The notes below the pieces were generated by a model. The model saw only the letters and a program-made list of their open reading frames with translations. It did not search any database and had not been told where the DNA came from. Shown here piece after piece: positions 36,275 through 47,600 of a stretch of 64,000 bases of DNA. Origin of the DNA: Aurantiochytrium sp. KH105 (lineage: Eukaryota; Sar; Bigyra; Thraustochytrida; Thraustochytriidae). Positions within the stretch are counted from its first letter, which is position 1. The number at the start of each line of letters is the position of its first letter. The stretch lies in the NCBI GenBank assembly GCA_003116975.1, contig BGKB01000017.1, positions 496,001 through 560,000 of the forward strand, given 5' to 3'. Position numbers and translations under genes: made by a program.

Positions 36275-37883
36275 ATGTTTTCCTCGTCTCCGCCTGCCAC
36301 TGCCAGTCAGATCGCTGCAAGTTCACAAACTATAGTTTCTCAAAAATTGGAATTAAAAATTGGACGTGCTGCTCTGCGTCAATCCTGCAGCCAGCAAAGA
36401 TCGCCCAGGGGGGGCGACAAGATTCTCCGGCAACCTAGCCACCAATGCTCATTACCCTGGCAAGTAAACAAATGCGCAATTGAATATCTCTTTTCTGTCA
36501 TTTTCCCGTTCTCTCTCTCTCTCTAACTTCAAGATTTCGCGGGGCTTTGGGCATACTTTCTCTTGCACAATCTGTCCCGCCGCAAGTCAGCGATCGGCAG
36601 CCAGACTCAGACTATCAGTGCGCTAAACATCGTGATCTTGTCAGACCCCAGCAACCAGCCTTCGCGGGTGAGCAGTGGTGCTAAGAGAGGCAACATAGGC
36701 GTCTTCGCGCTCCCCGGCGTCCAGATCGATCAAACTACAGCACGGTTGCTGCAGTATGCGAGGGACGGACGCGTCGTTGCGACCTCCAAGATCGCGCTCA
36801 GCCACCAATGGCGCGAACATGGAAAAACGGCCCTCTTTGCTCTGCTTCCGATGATGCACACGTGCCTAGGCCAACAGCGCAGCAATCGATCGGCGTCTCG
36901 CACATTTATCTTACTTCTCCCTCATGCTGCAATCAAACTTCAAATCCCCGATACAGGAGCCTTCTCTGGCTGCCAACTTGATGTATGGACCGACCAAGCC
37001 AGTCATACTATGCGGAAGAAGTAGACGGCAGGCTGCTTCCTTCGGGCCGACTTTTCTTCCGCGCCTCTATTTCTCCCGCGAGTTCGCCAGCCTCAAATGA
37101 ATGGATACACAACTTGAGATCTGCCAGCGGGTTGGCGCGTGCACCCACAGTGCGCTGGAAAAGGTCCCGCAGTGGGGCCGCTTTAGAATTCAATTGCTCG
37201 CTCTCCTCGGGGCTGCACCCAGTCAATCAGACAGTCAGGTCGCCCATGGTCAGTCCCACGAGTCCTCTCGCGAGGGACCGAGATCGGTAAAGCGCGATGT
37301 GTCGCCATGAGAGAGCGTGCTCGCCGCAAACCCCTGGCTGGGCGTAGACCTGGGTCAGGTTTGGCGGACGACCTTGGCGCGCGAGTGCGGGTCTCCGAGC
37401 CCGCTCAGAGATGGTGCCGTCGAGGAGAAGCGAGGCCAGACCGAGTGCGATGACGACCCCGCTGTCGTCGACAAAAGAGCGAGGCAAGGCACACAAGCGA
37501 ACCACCTCGCGGTCGACCAGGGTCTACTGGCCGGCCACGGAAGAAGGGAAGGATGGGAAATAGAAGACGCGGGAGGCTGAGAGAAGCGTGGCCCGCGAGG
37601 ACACCTGGGGATTGGACCGCCTCCTCTTCGCTGCTGCCGAGCGCAGCCTGTCTGAGCGAGATCTTCGAGCTCCCCGTCTTCCAGGTCTTCCAGTTCTTCT
37701 TGTTCTTCTTGTTCTTCTCCTTTCGATCTTATTGGAGCGCAGGGACGAGCGCAGGTCAACAATCAACGATTTGCCGGAGATGGCGTCGAGGCTGGGCAAG
37801 CAAACCCGCAAGCAATCGCTCGCTGGCAGCCCGAATCGAAAGTACAGACGACAATCAATCAAGGAAATTTGGTGGCGAGAAAT
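36275..37883. other. Intergenic region, no supported gene
   Basis: About 1.6 kb. Scattered open frames on both strands (up to about 270 codons on the minus strand near 37524-38336, which runs into the secreted-protein gene) show no recognisable motifs. A CT microsatellite lies near 36512-36523 and a TTCTTG run near 37695-37720. The last part is the leader of the Cys-rich gene. Confidence 0.5.
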
Positions 37884-39074
37884 ATGCAGCCTCGCAAGCT
37901 GCTCGCGATGGCGCTGGTGTGTGCGATGGGTTTTGCAATGCAAGGGACGCAGATGGTCGCGCAAGGGGCAAAAGTCTGCGCGAGCGATAAGTTGTGCACG
38001 TTCACGGGCGGGACGTGCCTCTCCGGTACCGATAGCTCGACGCACACGTGCTCGACCCTGAGCATGTGCGGCAATTCCAACGAGTGTCAGTGCTGCAGCG
38101 AGATTGCCAAGCCCGCGTGCAAGCAGAATGAGAAATGCACGGATCAGGGCGGCGAATGTAGCCTTCATGAGGAGTGTCCCGAGACGGACAAGTGGGATTA
38201 CGAATTGTGTGATGACAGCGAATCCGGAGATTGTGGGTGCTGCTTTCCTAGCTGCGTCCAGAACGAAAAATGTTCCGCGACAGGGGGCAAGTGCACTCTC
38301 ATTGAAGCTTGTCCAGACTCGAGCAAGTGGGACCATGAATTGTGTGAAAACGGCGAGGGAGGCGATTGCGGATGCTGTATTCCGGAAAAAACGCCGGGAC
38401 CTACATTGGCACCTACGAACTACCCTTCAAAGACGCCTACGGACCGACCTACTAAACCTTGTGAGATCACAGAACCTTGTGCAAGGAAGAACGGCGAGTG
38501 CCTTTTGCGCGAGGATTGCCCAGATACGCACATCTGGAATCATCCCCTGTGCGAGACTGGCGAGGGCGGTTGGTGCGGATGCTGCTATCCCAAAACGCCG
38601 TCACCGACAACAGCGCCCACGCCATTTCCAGTTACGGAAAAGCCAACGCCAAACCCGGCGCTGCCTTGCGAAACGACCGAGCTGTGCAAGTCCATGAACG
38701 GAGACTGTGTATTCAAGAAGGACTGCGCAAAGAACGTTTGGGACCCTGACATGTGCGAGGATGTCGAGGGAGGCGCCTGCGGCTGCTGTTATTCTGAGAA
38801 GGAGTGCACCTTGACTGCCTACTGTAAGGAGAGAGGAGGATGGTGCATGTCTCCCAATGAATGCCGAGACCCAATGGTCTGGGAGGAAGGTCTATGCAAG
38901 AATGGAGACCAAGACGAGTGCGAGTGCTGCGTCGACCCAGCCTGCGAGCCTTCGCCCGATTGCATGGACCTTGGAGGTATTTGCCTCTCGCACGCCTCCG
39001 AATGCCCGTATGGCTACAAGCTCGACCCCAAGCTTTGCCCTGGCGACAGCTGCCAGTGCTGCTTCATGCCCTAG
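37884..39074 (+). CDS. Secreted protein with seven 8-cysteine modules
   Basis: A 396-residue protein not matched to a named family. The ATG at 37884 begins a signal peptide (basic start, then LLAMALVCAMGFAM). The mature chain is seven Cys-rich modules of about 45-60 residues. Modules 2, 3, 4 and 6 share the spacing C-x5-C-x6-C-x5-C-x10-C-x7-C-x1-C-C, with a conserved GG or NG before Cys3, a Trp or aromatic in the x10 loop, and a terminal GCC or ECC. Module 5 differs by one residue; modules 1 and 7 are variants with the same cysteine count. Thr/Pro-rich linkers (TPGPTLAPTNYPSKTPT) separate modules 3 to 5. A cell-wall, adhesion or extracellular role is likely. It is a paralogue of the gene at 40022. 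Confidence 0.85.
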   Translation: MQPRKLLAMALVCAMGFAMQGTQMVAQGAKVCASDKLCTFTGGTCLSGTDSSTHTCSTLSMCGNSNECQCCSEIAKPACKQNEKCTDQGGECSLHEECPETDKWDYELCDDSESGDCGCCFPSCVQNEKCSATGGKCTLIEACPDSSKWDHELCENGEGGDCGCCIPEKTPGPTLAPTNYPSKTPTDRPTKPCEITEPCARKNGECLLREDCPDTHIWNHPLCETGEGGWCGCCYPKTPSPTTAPTPFPVTEKPTPNPALPCETTELCKSMNGDCVFKKDCAKNVWDPDMCEDVEGGACGCCYSEKECTLTAYCKERGGWCMSPNECRDPMVWEEGLCKNGDQDECECCVDPACEPSPDCMDLGGICLSHASECPYGYKLDPKLCPGDSCQCCFMP

Positions 39075-40021
39075 GTCTCTGGTAGACCCTGGAGCTCATC
39101 GCAGCGCCTGCCACTAACATGATACATTCCATTTCATTTCATTTCAATTCATTTCTGCCGCCGGCCACTGCCAGGACCCCTAATGCTTGCTCGCCTTCGA
39201 TGGCCCCCGAGGCCGAGCAAAGCTTTCCGAGACATTTTCCAGCCCATGCCGGTCGCCGAACGGAGCCTTGCGAAGCGGCGCAGACGGACCTTTTAGGTTC
39301 TTTGCGGCCGCCGCGGCCGTCTCCGCCCCGAGTTCCAGTCCGGCATGCGCCAGCCCGCACCGCTGCGCAGAAAGGGAAAGCGTGTGCAAGAAGGGCGAGA
39401 CTCGAGCGTCTTTCGAGGGGTTTCTATCATGAGGGCACGTGTGCATGCGTCCCCACACCTGGCCACGCCGCAGCCGCCAGGCTAATAATGGTCCTCATTC
39501 GCGCGGATGGGACGACCCGAGCGGCCACCACTCCGCGGTCCCGCTCCTTCCCTCGCTCGCTCGCTCCCTTTGGCCAGGCAAGCGAGCGAGCGAGCGAGCG
39601 TTTCCGCCTGGCCGCGAAGGACATTGCTCGCTGGGCATTTTCGACATCGTCGATAGAGCATGCTGGCGCTGGTTGATAAAGTGCGAGTTTGGCATTGTGC
39701 ACGCAAAGGACAAGATGGCCCGCGAGGCCGCCCCCATGGGGCGCTACCGCCGTCGCATGAACGTGGCCGCGCGGCCCACCTCGTGCTGGCTCGCTCGCGT
39801 CGTTTTTTGCACGAAGACTGCCTCTCCGGGGCGATAGAGGTAATGGCGGTAGGTATTGCGACTCGAGGGCAAGGGTCGGCCGGCCCTGCCGGACACGGCT
39901 GCGTCTTGGCACAGACGTGGAAGAAGGTGAAGGTGGTCACCCGCTCGCCACCAAGAAGCGAGCCGGTGATCTGGAGCAGCAAACCCCGAACCGAACAGAG
40001 AGACTTGAGCGAAACGTCACG
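39075..40021. other. Intergenic region between the two Cys-rich paralogues
   Basis: No supported gene. It contains an ATTTC pentamer tract (about 39127-39158) just after the upstream stop, GC-rich mixed sequence, and a GAGC tract (about 39578-39600). The last ~100 bp form the leader of the downstream paralogue. Confidence 0.55.
39127..39158. repeat. ATTTC pentamer microsatellite
   Basis: Five or six imperfect units, about 55 bp after the stop of the first Cys-rich gene. Confidence 0.75.
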
Positions 40022-41917
40022 ATGAGAGCCTCGCTCCTCCAAGCGATAGGCCTGCTGCTGACGCAAGGAAGCTTGCTGCTGCATCACGCACAGCAGGTGC
40101 ATGGCGCAGAGGTCTGCGCCGTCGATAAAGAATGTGCGCTTGCTGGAGGCACTTGCTTGTCTGGGGTCGATGCTTCGACGCACGAGTGCTCCACATTGAA
40201 TTTGTGCGGCGACTTCAAGGACTGCAGTTGCTGCAGAGAGATTGAGCCTGCTTGCGTGCAGACTGACGAATGCAAGCTCGAGGGAGGAAAATGCATGTTG
40301 TATGACCAGTGCCCGCTAGATTCCAACACGTGGGTGCCGAAACTGTGCAAGAGCGGCGAAGCTGGCGAATGCGGATGCTGCATCCCCAAAGATGAATGTC
40401 CACTCACCGACGAGTGCAAGCAGAAGGGTGGACACTGTACGCCGTTTGAAGAGTGCCCCAAGCCCAACAGCTGGGTTTACGATCTCTGCAAGCAAGGAAA
40501 CTATGACGGCGATTGTGGTTGCTGTTTCACTGAAATCACGCCGACCCGAGATCCCACGCCGTACCCGACGCCTGGATGCGACGACACGGATGAGTGTCTG
40601 GCCGAAGGAGGCGAGTGCATCCCGCGCGAAGAGTGCAAGGAACCCAACAAGTGGGTTTCTGATCTCTGCACGGATGATTCAACAATCGATTGCGGTTGCT
40701 GCATTCCTGAGGGGACGCCAACCAGAGATCCCACGCCGTACCCGACGCCTGGATGCGATGACACAGATGAGTGCTTGGCTGAAGGAGGCGAGTGTATTCC
40801 GCGCGAAGAGTGCAAGGAGCCCAACAAGTGGGTCTTTGAGCTCTGTGGCCAGGACCCGGACATCGACTGCGGCTGCTGCATTCCCGAGATGACGCCGACC
40901 AAGAAACCGACGCCGTACCCGACGCCTGGATGCGATGACACGGATGAGTGTCTGGCCGAAGGAGGCGAGTGTATTCCGCGTGAAGAGTGCAAGGAGCCGA
41001 ACAAGTGGGTCTTTGAGCTCTGTGGTCAGGACCCGGACATTGACTGCGGCTGCTGCATTCCCGAGGTGACGCCGACCCGAGATCCCACGCCATTCCCGAC
41101 GCCTGGATGCGATGACACGGATGAGTGCCTGGCCGAAGGAGGCGAGTGCATTCCGCGCGAAGAGTGCCAGGAGCCGAACCAATGGGTCCCTGATCTCTGC
41201 ACGGATGATTCAACTATCGACTGCGGCTGCTGCATTCCCGAGGTGACGCCGACCAAGAAACCTACGCCGTACCCGACGCCTGGATGCGATGACACGGATG
41301 AGTGTCTGGCCGAAGGAGGCGAGTGTATCCCGCGTGAAGAGTGCAAGGAGCCCAACAAGTGGGTCTTTGAGCTCTGTGGCCAGGACCCGGACATCGACTG
41401 CGGCTGCTGCATTCCCGAGGTGACGCCGACAAAGAAACCTACGCCATTCCCAACGCCTGGATGCGACGAGACGGATGAGTGCCTGGCCGAAGGAGGCGAG
41501 TGCATTCCGCGCGAAGAGTGCCAGGAGCCGAACCAATGGGTCTTTGAGCTCTGTGGCCAGGACCCGGACATCGACTGCGGCTGCTGCATTCCCGGTGTGA
41601 CGCCGACCAAGAAACCCACGCCGTTCCCAACGCCTGGATGCGATGACACGGATGAGTGCTTGGCTGAAGGAGGCGAGTGTATCCCGCGCGAAGAGTGCAA
41701 GGAGCCGAACAAGTGGGTCTTTGAGCTCTGTGGTCAGGACCCGGACATCGACTGCGGCTGCTGCATACCTACGCTTGAATGCCCAATCACTGATGAATGC
41801 AAGGACCATGGCGGTGTATGTATGGGACAAAGTGAATGCCCTGAACCAAGCATCTGGGAAGAAAGTCTCTGTGAGAACGGAGCTGCTGGTTGTGGCTGCT
41901 GCTTCAATCAGGGTTGA
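40022..41917 (+). CDS. Secreted protein with eleven 8-cysteine modules
   Basis: A 631-residue paralogue of the neighbour at 37884. The ATG at 40022 starts a signal peptide (MRASLLQAIGLLLTQGSLLL). Module 1 (variant spacing, CALAGGTCLSG) matches module 1 of the paralogue closely. Modules 2 and 3 are diverged. Modules 4 to 10 are seven near-identical copies encoded by an exact 177-bp (59-residue) tandem repeat. Module 11 is diverged and ends the protein after GCC. The 8-Cys core spacing is C-x5-C-x6-C-x5-C-x10-C-x7-C-x1-C-C. Linkers are TPTxxPTPxPTPG, suited to O-glycosylation. There is no transmembrane helix or GPI signal, so secretion to the wall or medium is likely. Function unknown. Confidence 0.88.
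   Translation: MRASLLQAIGLLLTQGSLLLHHAQQVHGAEVCAVDKECALAGGTCLSGVDASTHECSTLNLCGDFKDCSCCREIEPACVQTDECKLEGGKCMLYDQCPLDSNTWVPKLCKSGEAGECGCCIPKDECPLTDECKQKGGHCTPFEECPKPNSWVYDLCKQGNYDGDCGCCFTEITPTRDPTPYPTPGCDDTDECLAEGGECIPREECKEPNKWVSDLCTDDSTIDCGCCIPEGTPTRDPTPYPTPGCDDTDECLAEGGECIPREECKEPNKWVFELCGQDPDIDCGCCIPEMTPTKKPTPYPTPGCDDTDECLAEGGECIPREECKEPNKWVFELCGQDPDIDCGCCIPEVTPTRDPTPFPTPGCDDTDECLAEGGECIPREECQEPNQWVPDLCTDDSTIDCGCCIPEVTPTKKPTPYPTPGCDDTDECLAEGGECIPREECKEPNKWVFELCGQDPDIDCGCCIPEVTPTKKPTPFPTPGCDETDECLAEGGECIPREECQEPNQWVFELCGQDPDIDCGCCIPGVTPTKKPTPFPTPGCDDTDECLAEGGECIPREECKEPNKWVFELCGQDPDIDCGCCIPTLECPITDECKDHGGVCMGQSECPEPSIWEESLCENGAAGCGCCFNQG
40574..41812 (+). repeat. Seven-copy 177-bp coding tandem repeat
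   Basis: Copies begin at 40574, 40751, 40928, 41105, 41282, 41459 and 41636, all exactly 177 bp apart and highly similar at nucleotide level. Each encodes one 8-Cys module plus a Thr/Pro linker; the last copy loses similarity after its GCC (about 41765). Two variant tails (CTDDSTID and CGQDPDID) recur in non-adjacent copies, a sign of shuffling by unequal exchange or gene conversion. Confidence 0.95.
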
Positions 41918-42844
41918 GAACCGGCGCTTCAGCACCTCGATCTCGGCGGATGATGATTTTAATTAATTAAAAAATTCCGAGTGTTATCGAGACCCACGTC
42001 TTCACCTGAGAAAAGAAAACCTTTCGCTTCGCAATTCAATTTTAATATTTTTCCGATGTTCTCCTTCTACGAGATGCCGTGTTCAAATTGGCGCCCCTTT
42101 CCTTCTCTTTCCATCACAAAATACAACAAGCATCGCGAGAGGTGGAGCCGCAGCTGTTAGGAAAACCCGAAAAGAAGCGACATTTCGCCGCAAGCGCGAC
42201 AACCTCCTCGTCTCCTCCAGTCAGACCTGGAAAAAAGAAGAAGAGAAAAAGAGAGCAACCTGTGAAGGGAAGCAACGTTCTAAAAACTTTCGACAATCAA
42301 ACAGGGGAAATCTGCGCAACGCAAATTGAGCAGCAAGATTTTTCGCCGTTATCGTTCTGTGAAGCAAAGATACGCGAGAGCAAATCCCGATTCCACGCCC
42401 GCGTCTGACTGTGACCCGGCAACTCAAGGTACGTCCTGCCGCGCTGCGAGAGAGGCGCCGCGACGGCGCGCGCTGCGCTGCGCCGCGTCGCAGGGCAGCG
42501 CACGTCGATCACTGCCGGCTGCTCGTCACGGAGTGGCGAGTTGGACGGCGGATGGAGACATGGATAGCAAGCGGCGAAGAGGCAAAAGCTCGAGCGGGTC
42601 CGTGAAGCCCAAACGGACGCCGACGACTCAGAAGAAGACAGAAGACGCACGCGGTCAGAGCTGGGTCGTTTGAGGAGAACAGCGGGGAGGACACAGAGCG
42701 CAAAGCCGGCGCAGGGAGCGGCGAGAGAGGCGCAGAGAACTAACCTTGCTGACGCGATTTCCTGGCAAAAAGGAAAAAGATACTATCCATTCCTTCCACA
42801 GAGTGTCTTCTCCAAACCCTCAACGTCAAGCGCAACAAGGAAAG
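41918..42844. other. Intergenic region, no supported gene
   Basis: AT-rich just after the upstream stop (AATTAATTAA near 41960), then mixed sequence with A/G-rich runs. It contains the presumed promoter and leader of the small secreted gene at 42845. No gene is seen. Confidence 0.55.
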
Positions 42845-43267
42845 ATGATGCAGCAAGTCCAGCTTATTGTGGCCGTTCTCGCCATCTGCGTGGTGGCGGC
42901 GCTCGGCGGGAGCTTCAAGACGCTCGTCGTTGACGAACCCAAGCCCGAGCTCATGGAGCTGACGATCTTGCCGGCCTTCCTTGGCGGCACGCATTACGGG
43001 GATCCGGCCGAAGGCTGCAAGCAGGACGAGGTGGCTGTGCGCATTCAGGGCATTGAAGGCGCTCTTTGCTCGCCGAAATGCAGCGCAATGCAGTGCCCGA
43101 GCGACGTTCCGGATGGCTGCGACGCCAAGCCTCAGTGCATCCTTCAAGATGCTGGCTCCGGCAACAAGTACTGTGCTCTCGCTTGCGGCAAGGGTACTGA
43201 CTGCGGCGAAGGCGCCTCCTGCCAAATCATCTTCACTGGCATCGGAATTTGTACCTACTCGGACTAA
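42845..43267 (+). CDS. Small secreted cysteine-rich protein
   Basis: A 140-residue protein. The ATG at 42845 starts a clean signal peptide (QLIVAVLAICVVAALGG) with probable cleavage near residue 22. The mature protein is about 115 residues. It is free of Cys for the first ~35 and then has ten cysteines in a compact domain (CSPKCSAMQCPSD, CDAKPQC, CALACGKGTDCGEGASC, ending GICTYSD). The spacing differs from the 8-Cys module of the upstream paralogue pair, so it is not simply a third member, though it lies on the same strand next to them. Family not recognised; an extracellular or cell-surface role is inferred. Confidence 0.8.
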   Translation: MMQQVQLIVAVLAICVVAALGGSFKTLVVDEPKPELMELTILPAFLGGTHYGDPAEGCKQDEVAVRIQGIEGALCSPKCSAMQCPSDVPDGCDAKPQCILQDAGSGNKYCALACGKGTDCGEGASCQIIFTGIGICTYSD

Positions 43268-44633
43268 ACACAAGATGAGAGATTCATGCTCTCGTGATGG
43301 TTGCTGGCTGCTGCTGATTGCCGCCATCAAACCGTGACCTTGGGGTCGCCTTGCGTTCCAAAAGATGCAACGGCGTTTAGTACAATGTCCATCAATTTAA
43401 GAAAAGGAAATTTTTTCTTGTTTCGCTCGTCCACCCAAAAGACTCGCAAAGCTATGTCGCATTGTTGAAAGCGTCCCATTTTCGTTTCAAACCCGTACCC
43501 TTTTTGCCTTGCGAGGACTCGAATATGGTCATTCTTGCTCATCTTGTGCGTAATCGATTCCCTCGTGCGAAGTCGACCTGGCGTGATCTGCGCGGCGGTG
43601 GGAGTGTCGCGGCTTGGGATGAAAAATGACCAGGCAAGTACTTTGCGAGGTCTTCTAGCTGTCCCAAGCATATAGTCTTACACGAGAGGAGGCGAACGAC
43701 ACACGGAAAATCGCAAACTTTCGCGTTCACATGAAGGGGGCGATAAACCATGCCAAGGACTATACCATTGCCTCACTCGGATTTTAAAAATTAAAAATAC
43801 TGGTAAGCAGGGGGGAGGGCCTTGCGAGGAAATCGATCAGAGCTAACTTACTGTTTCAGTATTTTAGCAGACTGCCTGCGCGCTGGAAGCGCGAGAGTAG
43901 GCACGTTTGCGGGCGCAAAAGCAGCAAGCGCGTAGAATCAAGAAGCGTACTCTCGTGTCGTCATGGGCGTCACGGACCTGCTCAATTTGATGCTCCCCTT
44001 GATCTTTCATTCACTTTCTTATTGGCGTCGATACAAAAGTCATCTTACATGGTATAAATCGTGCTCCTGCAGATACACCATGGTGAGGCCTAGTCCAACT
44101 GCAATTTTTTTGACGAACCCCAACGTGCCGTTTTACACCATGAGCGCCGATGAGCGCCGAAAGATAAAATGAGAATGTTGCAATCGCCGATGTCTTCTGA
44201 CCTGTCGTGAACAGACTCTCCCCCAATAATCATTGGCGTGGCAGAGAAGCAAGATGTCAAATAGGATTAGGTCAGTGTCTCTACGCCCCATACTTTAGGT
44301 GCTCCATGGTGCTCCACTTCAAATCATAAGAAGCGTGGCAAACGTTGCAGAATTTTTCTCGCGCGTAAGCGCGTAAAACCCCTTTCTTGCAGTGCCGGCA
44401 AGTTGAGCGCGGTCGCGAACGCGGTCGCGTTTCGCTGACGCGGTCCATAGTCACTGACGGGTCGGAGCTGCATCGGCAGTGCGTCTGCCGCGCGCCTGCG
44501 CGCGCCGCCGTCTTGACGGCGGCGAGCCGTGTTAGTAGGCGCAAGATCGTCGCCACGCAGGTCCGGGTGCCCTTCCTTCTCTCTCGCTCGTCGCGGCAGC
44601 CTCGCTCGGGGACGCGAGCAGCAACCTCTCGCG
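43268..44633. other. Intergenic region, no supported gene
   Basis: About 1.4 kb. A plus-strand frame at 43963-44172 (69 codons) starts with a hydrophobic segment and sits by a TATA-like element (TATAAA, 44053-44058), but it lacks homology and is too short to call. The last 200 bp are the leader of the golgin gene. Confidence 0.5.
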
Positions 44634-47600
44634 ATGTGGAGCAACGTCTCTTCGTTCGCGTCCAAAGTTGTGCAGGGTGTAATCGACGAAGCCGCAGAAT
44701 ACCAGGCACAATTGGATGAAGAACGCGAAAACTACAACCGCGAGTACTATGATGACGCTGAGGACAACAGCCAATTCCTCGCGCAAGGCGAGGGCGAAGA
44801 CGCGCATGGAGAAGAGGCGACTGAAAGCTCCATCGACGCCGTCGACCAAGTAGCAAAAGAAGCTGACGAAAAGGCATCCGAACAAGGGTGGGACGACGAT
44901 GACGATGATTTGGACGTCGATGATGACGAAGTGATTGACGACAATAACAACGACGAGGAGGCGGAAGAGACTGACGATGTGGGCGAAGCTGTCGCCGCCA
45001 GCGATGAGAGCGATGTTGTCGAATTCGAAACTGAGAGCCCCGGACCGGCGGGTTCAGCAGCGACAAGCTCTGCTGCAATTGACGACAGCCGGATGAGCAT
45101 GCTCGAAGAAACTCTCGAGACGCTCAAAGCCAAGGAAAGGCGACATGTGGCAATGATGATGGCCAAAAATCAGGAGCTGGAGACGGCCCGTCTTGAAATT
45201 CAAAAGGCGCGTGCAGAGACCGCAAAGACTCGAGAAGCTCTCGCAGCATCGCAAGCCGAAACACAGGAGGCCCTCGCGTCTTGTCGAGCCGCGCAAAGCA
45301 ATGTGGAAGATCTTGAGGTGACGACGCGCGATCAAACGCGTGCACTCGCAGATGTACAGCGCGAACTCGATGAGATCGCTGAGGATAATGTAGCGCTCAT
45401 GTCTATGGAACAAGAGTTGAGAGAGTTTGTGAAGAGCAAGGACGCAGAGCTTGTCGAAGCGAACAAAGCTGTCGAAGACTTGCGACGAGAGCTGCAAGAG
45501 GTCCATGGGTCGTCGTCGCGCAGTGGTGGCGCTGAGGCGCTTGAGCACGAGGAAGCGCTCACGGCATCGAAAAGTGCACTCGCAGATGTACAGCGCGAAC
45601 TCGATGAGATCGCTGAGGATAATGTAGCGCTCATGTCCATGGAACAAGAGTTGAGAGAGTTTGTGAAGAGCAAGGACGCAGAGCTTGTTGAAGCGAACAA
45701 AGCTGTCGAAGACTTGCGCCGAGAGCTGCAAGAGGTCCATGAGTCGTCGTCGCGCAGTGGTGGCGCTGAGGCGCTTGAGCACGAGGAAGCGCTCACGGCA
45801 TTGAAAAGCTCTCATGCTCGGGACGTGGAGGCGTTGCGTCAAATGCTGTCGGAGAGAGAGGAATCGATCGCCGAGCACAAAGAAGGCCTCGAGGCGTTGA
45901 AGAGAACCCATGCGCAGGAAGTTGCGGCAATGCGACAGGCCCTGTCGGAAGCTGAAGATAAGATTGCTTTGCAAGCCCGCGAGCTGGACGCCGCGCGCGT
46001 TGTCTCGCAAACAGGTGAAGAAACAGGCCAGAGCGAAGAGCATGCGCGAGAGCTTGCTGATCTTTCTGCCAAATACCAAGATGATGTGGAGCGAGTCGAA
46101 AAGGAGGCTGCCGAGAGGCTTGAGGCTGCCGTTGCCAAGGTCCGTCGCGAAATGGAGGCCAAGAAGGAGGCCGAAGCGAAGCGGCACGAAGTCGAACTTC
46201 GCCACGGGGATGCTGAGGCCAAAGCGAAACAGGCAAGCATTACTGAGGCGCTCGATAATGCGGCGCTCGAACACGCAGCTGAGCTGGAGACAGCGCGAGA
46301 AGATCTCGAAGACAAGCACGCTCGCGCTCTGGAGCAAGCTCGGTCAGAACATCAGATTGCTCTCGAAAACCTACGCAACGAACTTGAGATTGGTACCGCT
46401 GATCGACTGAGCAAGCTGGAGCAGGACGCTGCTGCCAAGGCTGAAAAAAGCCATAGTGAGCATCTCGAGCAAGTTTCCCGCCTTGAGGCAGATCTCGAGG
46501 CCGCCAAGACGGAACTCGACGCGTTGCGCAATGACGCTGGAGTCGCGTCTGCCACTCAAACAGAAGAATTCCTTCGTCTCGAGGCACGAGTAGAGGAGCT
46601 GACGCAAAGCAGCACGAGTCTGGAAGAAGCGCGAGAGGCGTTGTCTGCCGAAGTCGATCGTCTGGAATCAAGTCTCGCGGTGGTTTCCAAGGAGCGAGAT
46701 GCCCTACGCGCCGAAGCGCAAGGGAGCTCTGAAGAAGCGCATGCGGAGCTTGCGCGTCTCGGATCTCGCGTGGAGGAGCTCACGCTTGAAGCAAAGTCGC
46801 TCGAGGAAGAGCGGCGCCAAGTGACGCGAGAACGCGACGATGTTCAAGAACGTTTGGCATCACTCAATGCGGCATTTGACAAGCTCCAGGAGAATTCACG
46901 CGTGACTCTTGAATCAGAGAACGAGCTGCGCGACAAGTGCGCCGAATACGAAGAGATTCTGGATGAGATGGAAGCGGAATCGCAAGAGCTCAAGGAAAAG
47001 TACCACGAAGCGGATGAAGAAAGACATCAGCTGCGACAGCAAGTCAAGAATTTGCAGTCCGAGGTGAAAAAGCTGTCGCAGACGCAAAAGCAGGGCGTGA
47101 GCACAATGACAGGCCAGCTGGGCGAAATTGAGCGTTTACGCAAAGAGGTGGAGAATCTGGAATCGAGGGAAGCTTCGTTGCGAGCCGAGATCGCGCAGCA
47201 CACGGGTCAGCAGCAGCAGGTCCACAAGCTCTCTGACGAGCTTCAGGTGACACAGGCCGAGCTGCGGGTTACCGAGACGGATCTGCAGCAGCTGCGCTCG
47301 GAGCGCGAGTCTCTAAACGCTGCGCTCTTGCAGCTTAATGCAGAGGCGGACCAGCGGGCGCACGTGTACAAGCGAAAGATTGACGACTTGCGGCGCGAGG
47401 TCCAGGAACACCGACAGTCAATGGAGGAGAACAAGCAGCGCTTCGAGGTTGACCGCGTCGAACTTGCAAAAGAGGCGCATGAAATGCGCCTTGCTGCTGC
47501 CGCTGCAGATCGAACGATTGAAGTTCTTCGCGCTGAGGTGGATGCGCTCAAGCGGGCCGAGGAAGACTGGTCGAATTCGCAGGAGGCTGCACGGCAGCAG

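Noticed and set aside
36563-37024. 153-codon plus-strand ORF
   Set aside because: No signal peptide, domain or compositional evidence of coding; retained only as intergenic.
37524-38336. 270-codon minus-strand frame
   Set aside because: Overlaps the start of the secreted Cys-rich gene on the opposite strand and shows no recognisable features.
40574-41812. Regular-interval repeat suggestive of a CRISPR array
   Set aside because: Repeats are 177 bp, contiguous and coding, with no spacers. This is a tandem protein repeat in a eukaryote.
40501-41935. Minus-strand frames with perfect internal repeats across the Cys-rich gene
   Set aside because: Antisense echoes of the 177-bp coding repeat; the plus-strand frame has signal peptide and conserved cysteines.
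44053-44172. TATAAA next to a short ATG frame of 30 codons
   Set aside because: The TATA is only about 22 bp from the ATG, leaving no room for a leader, and the peptide matches nothing.
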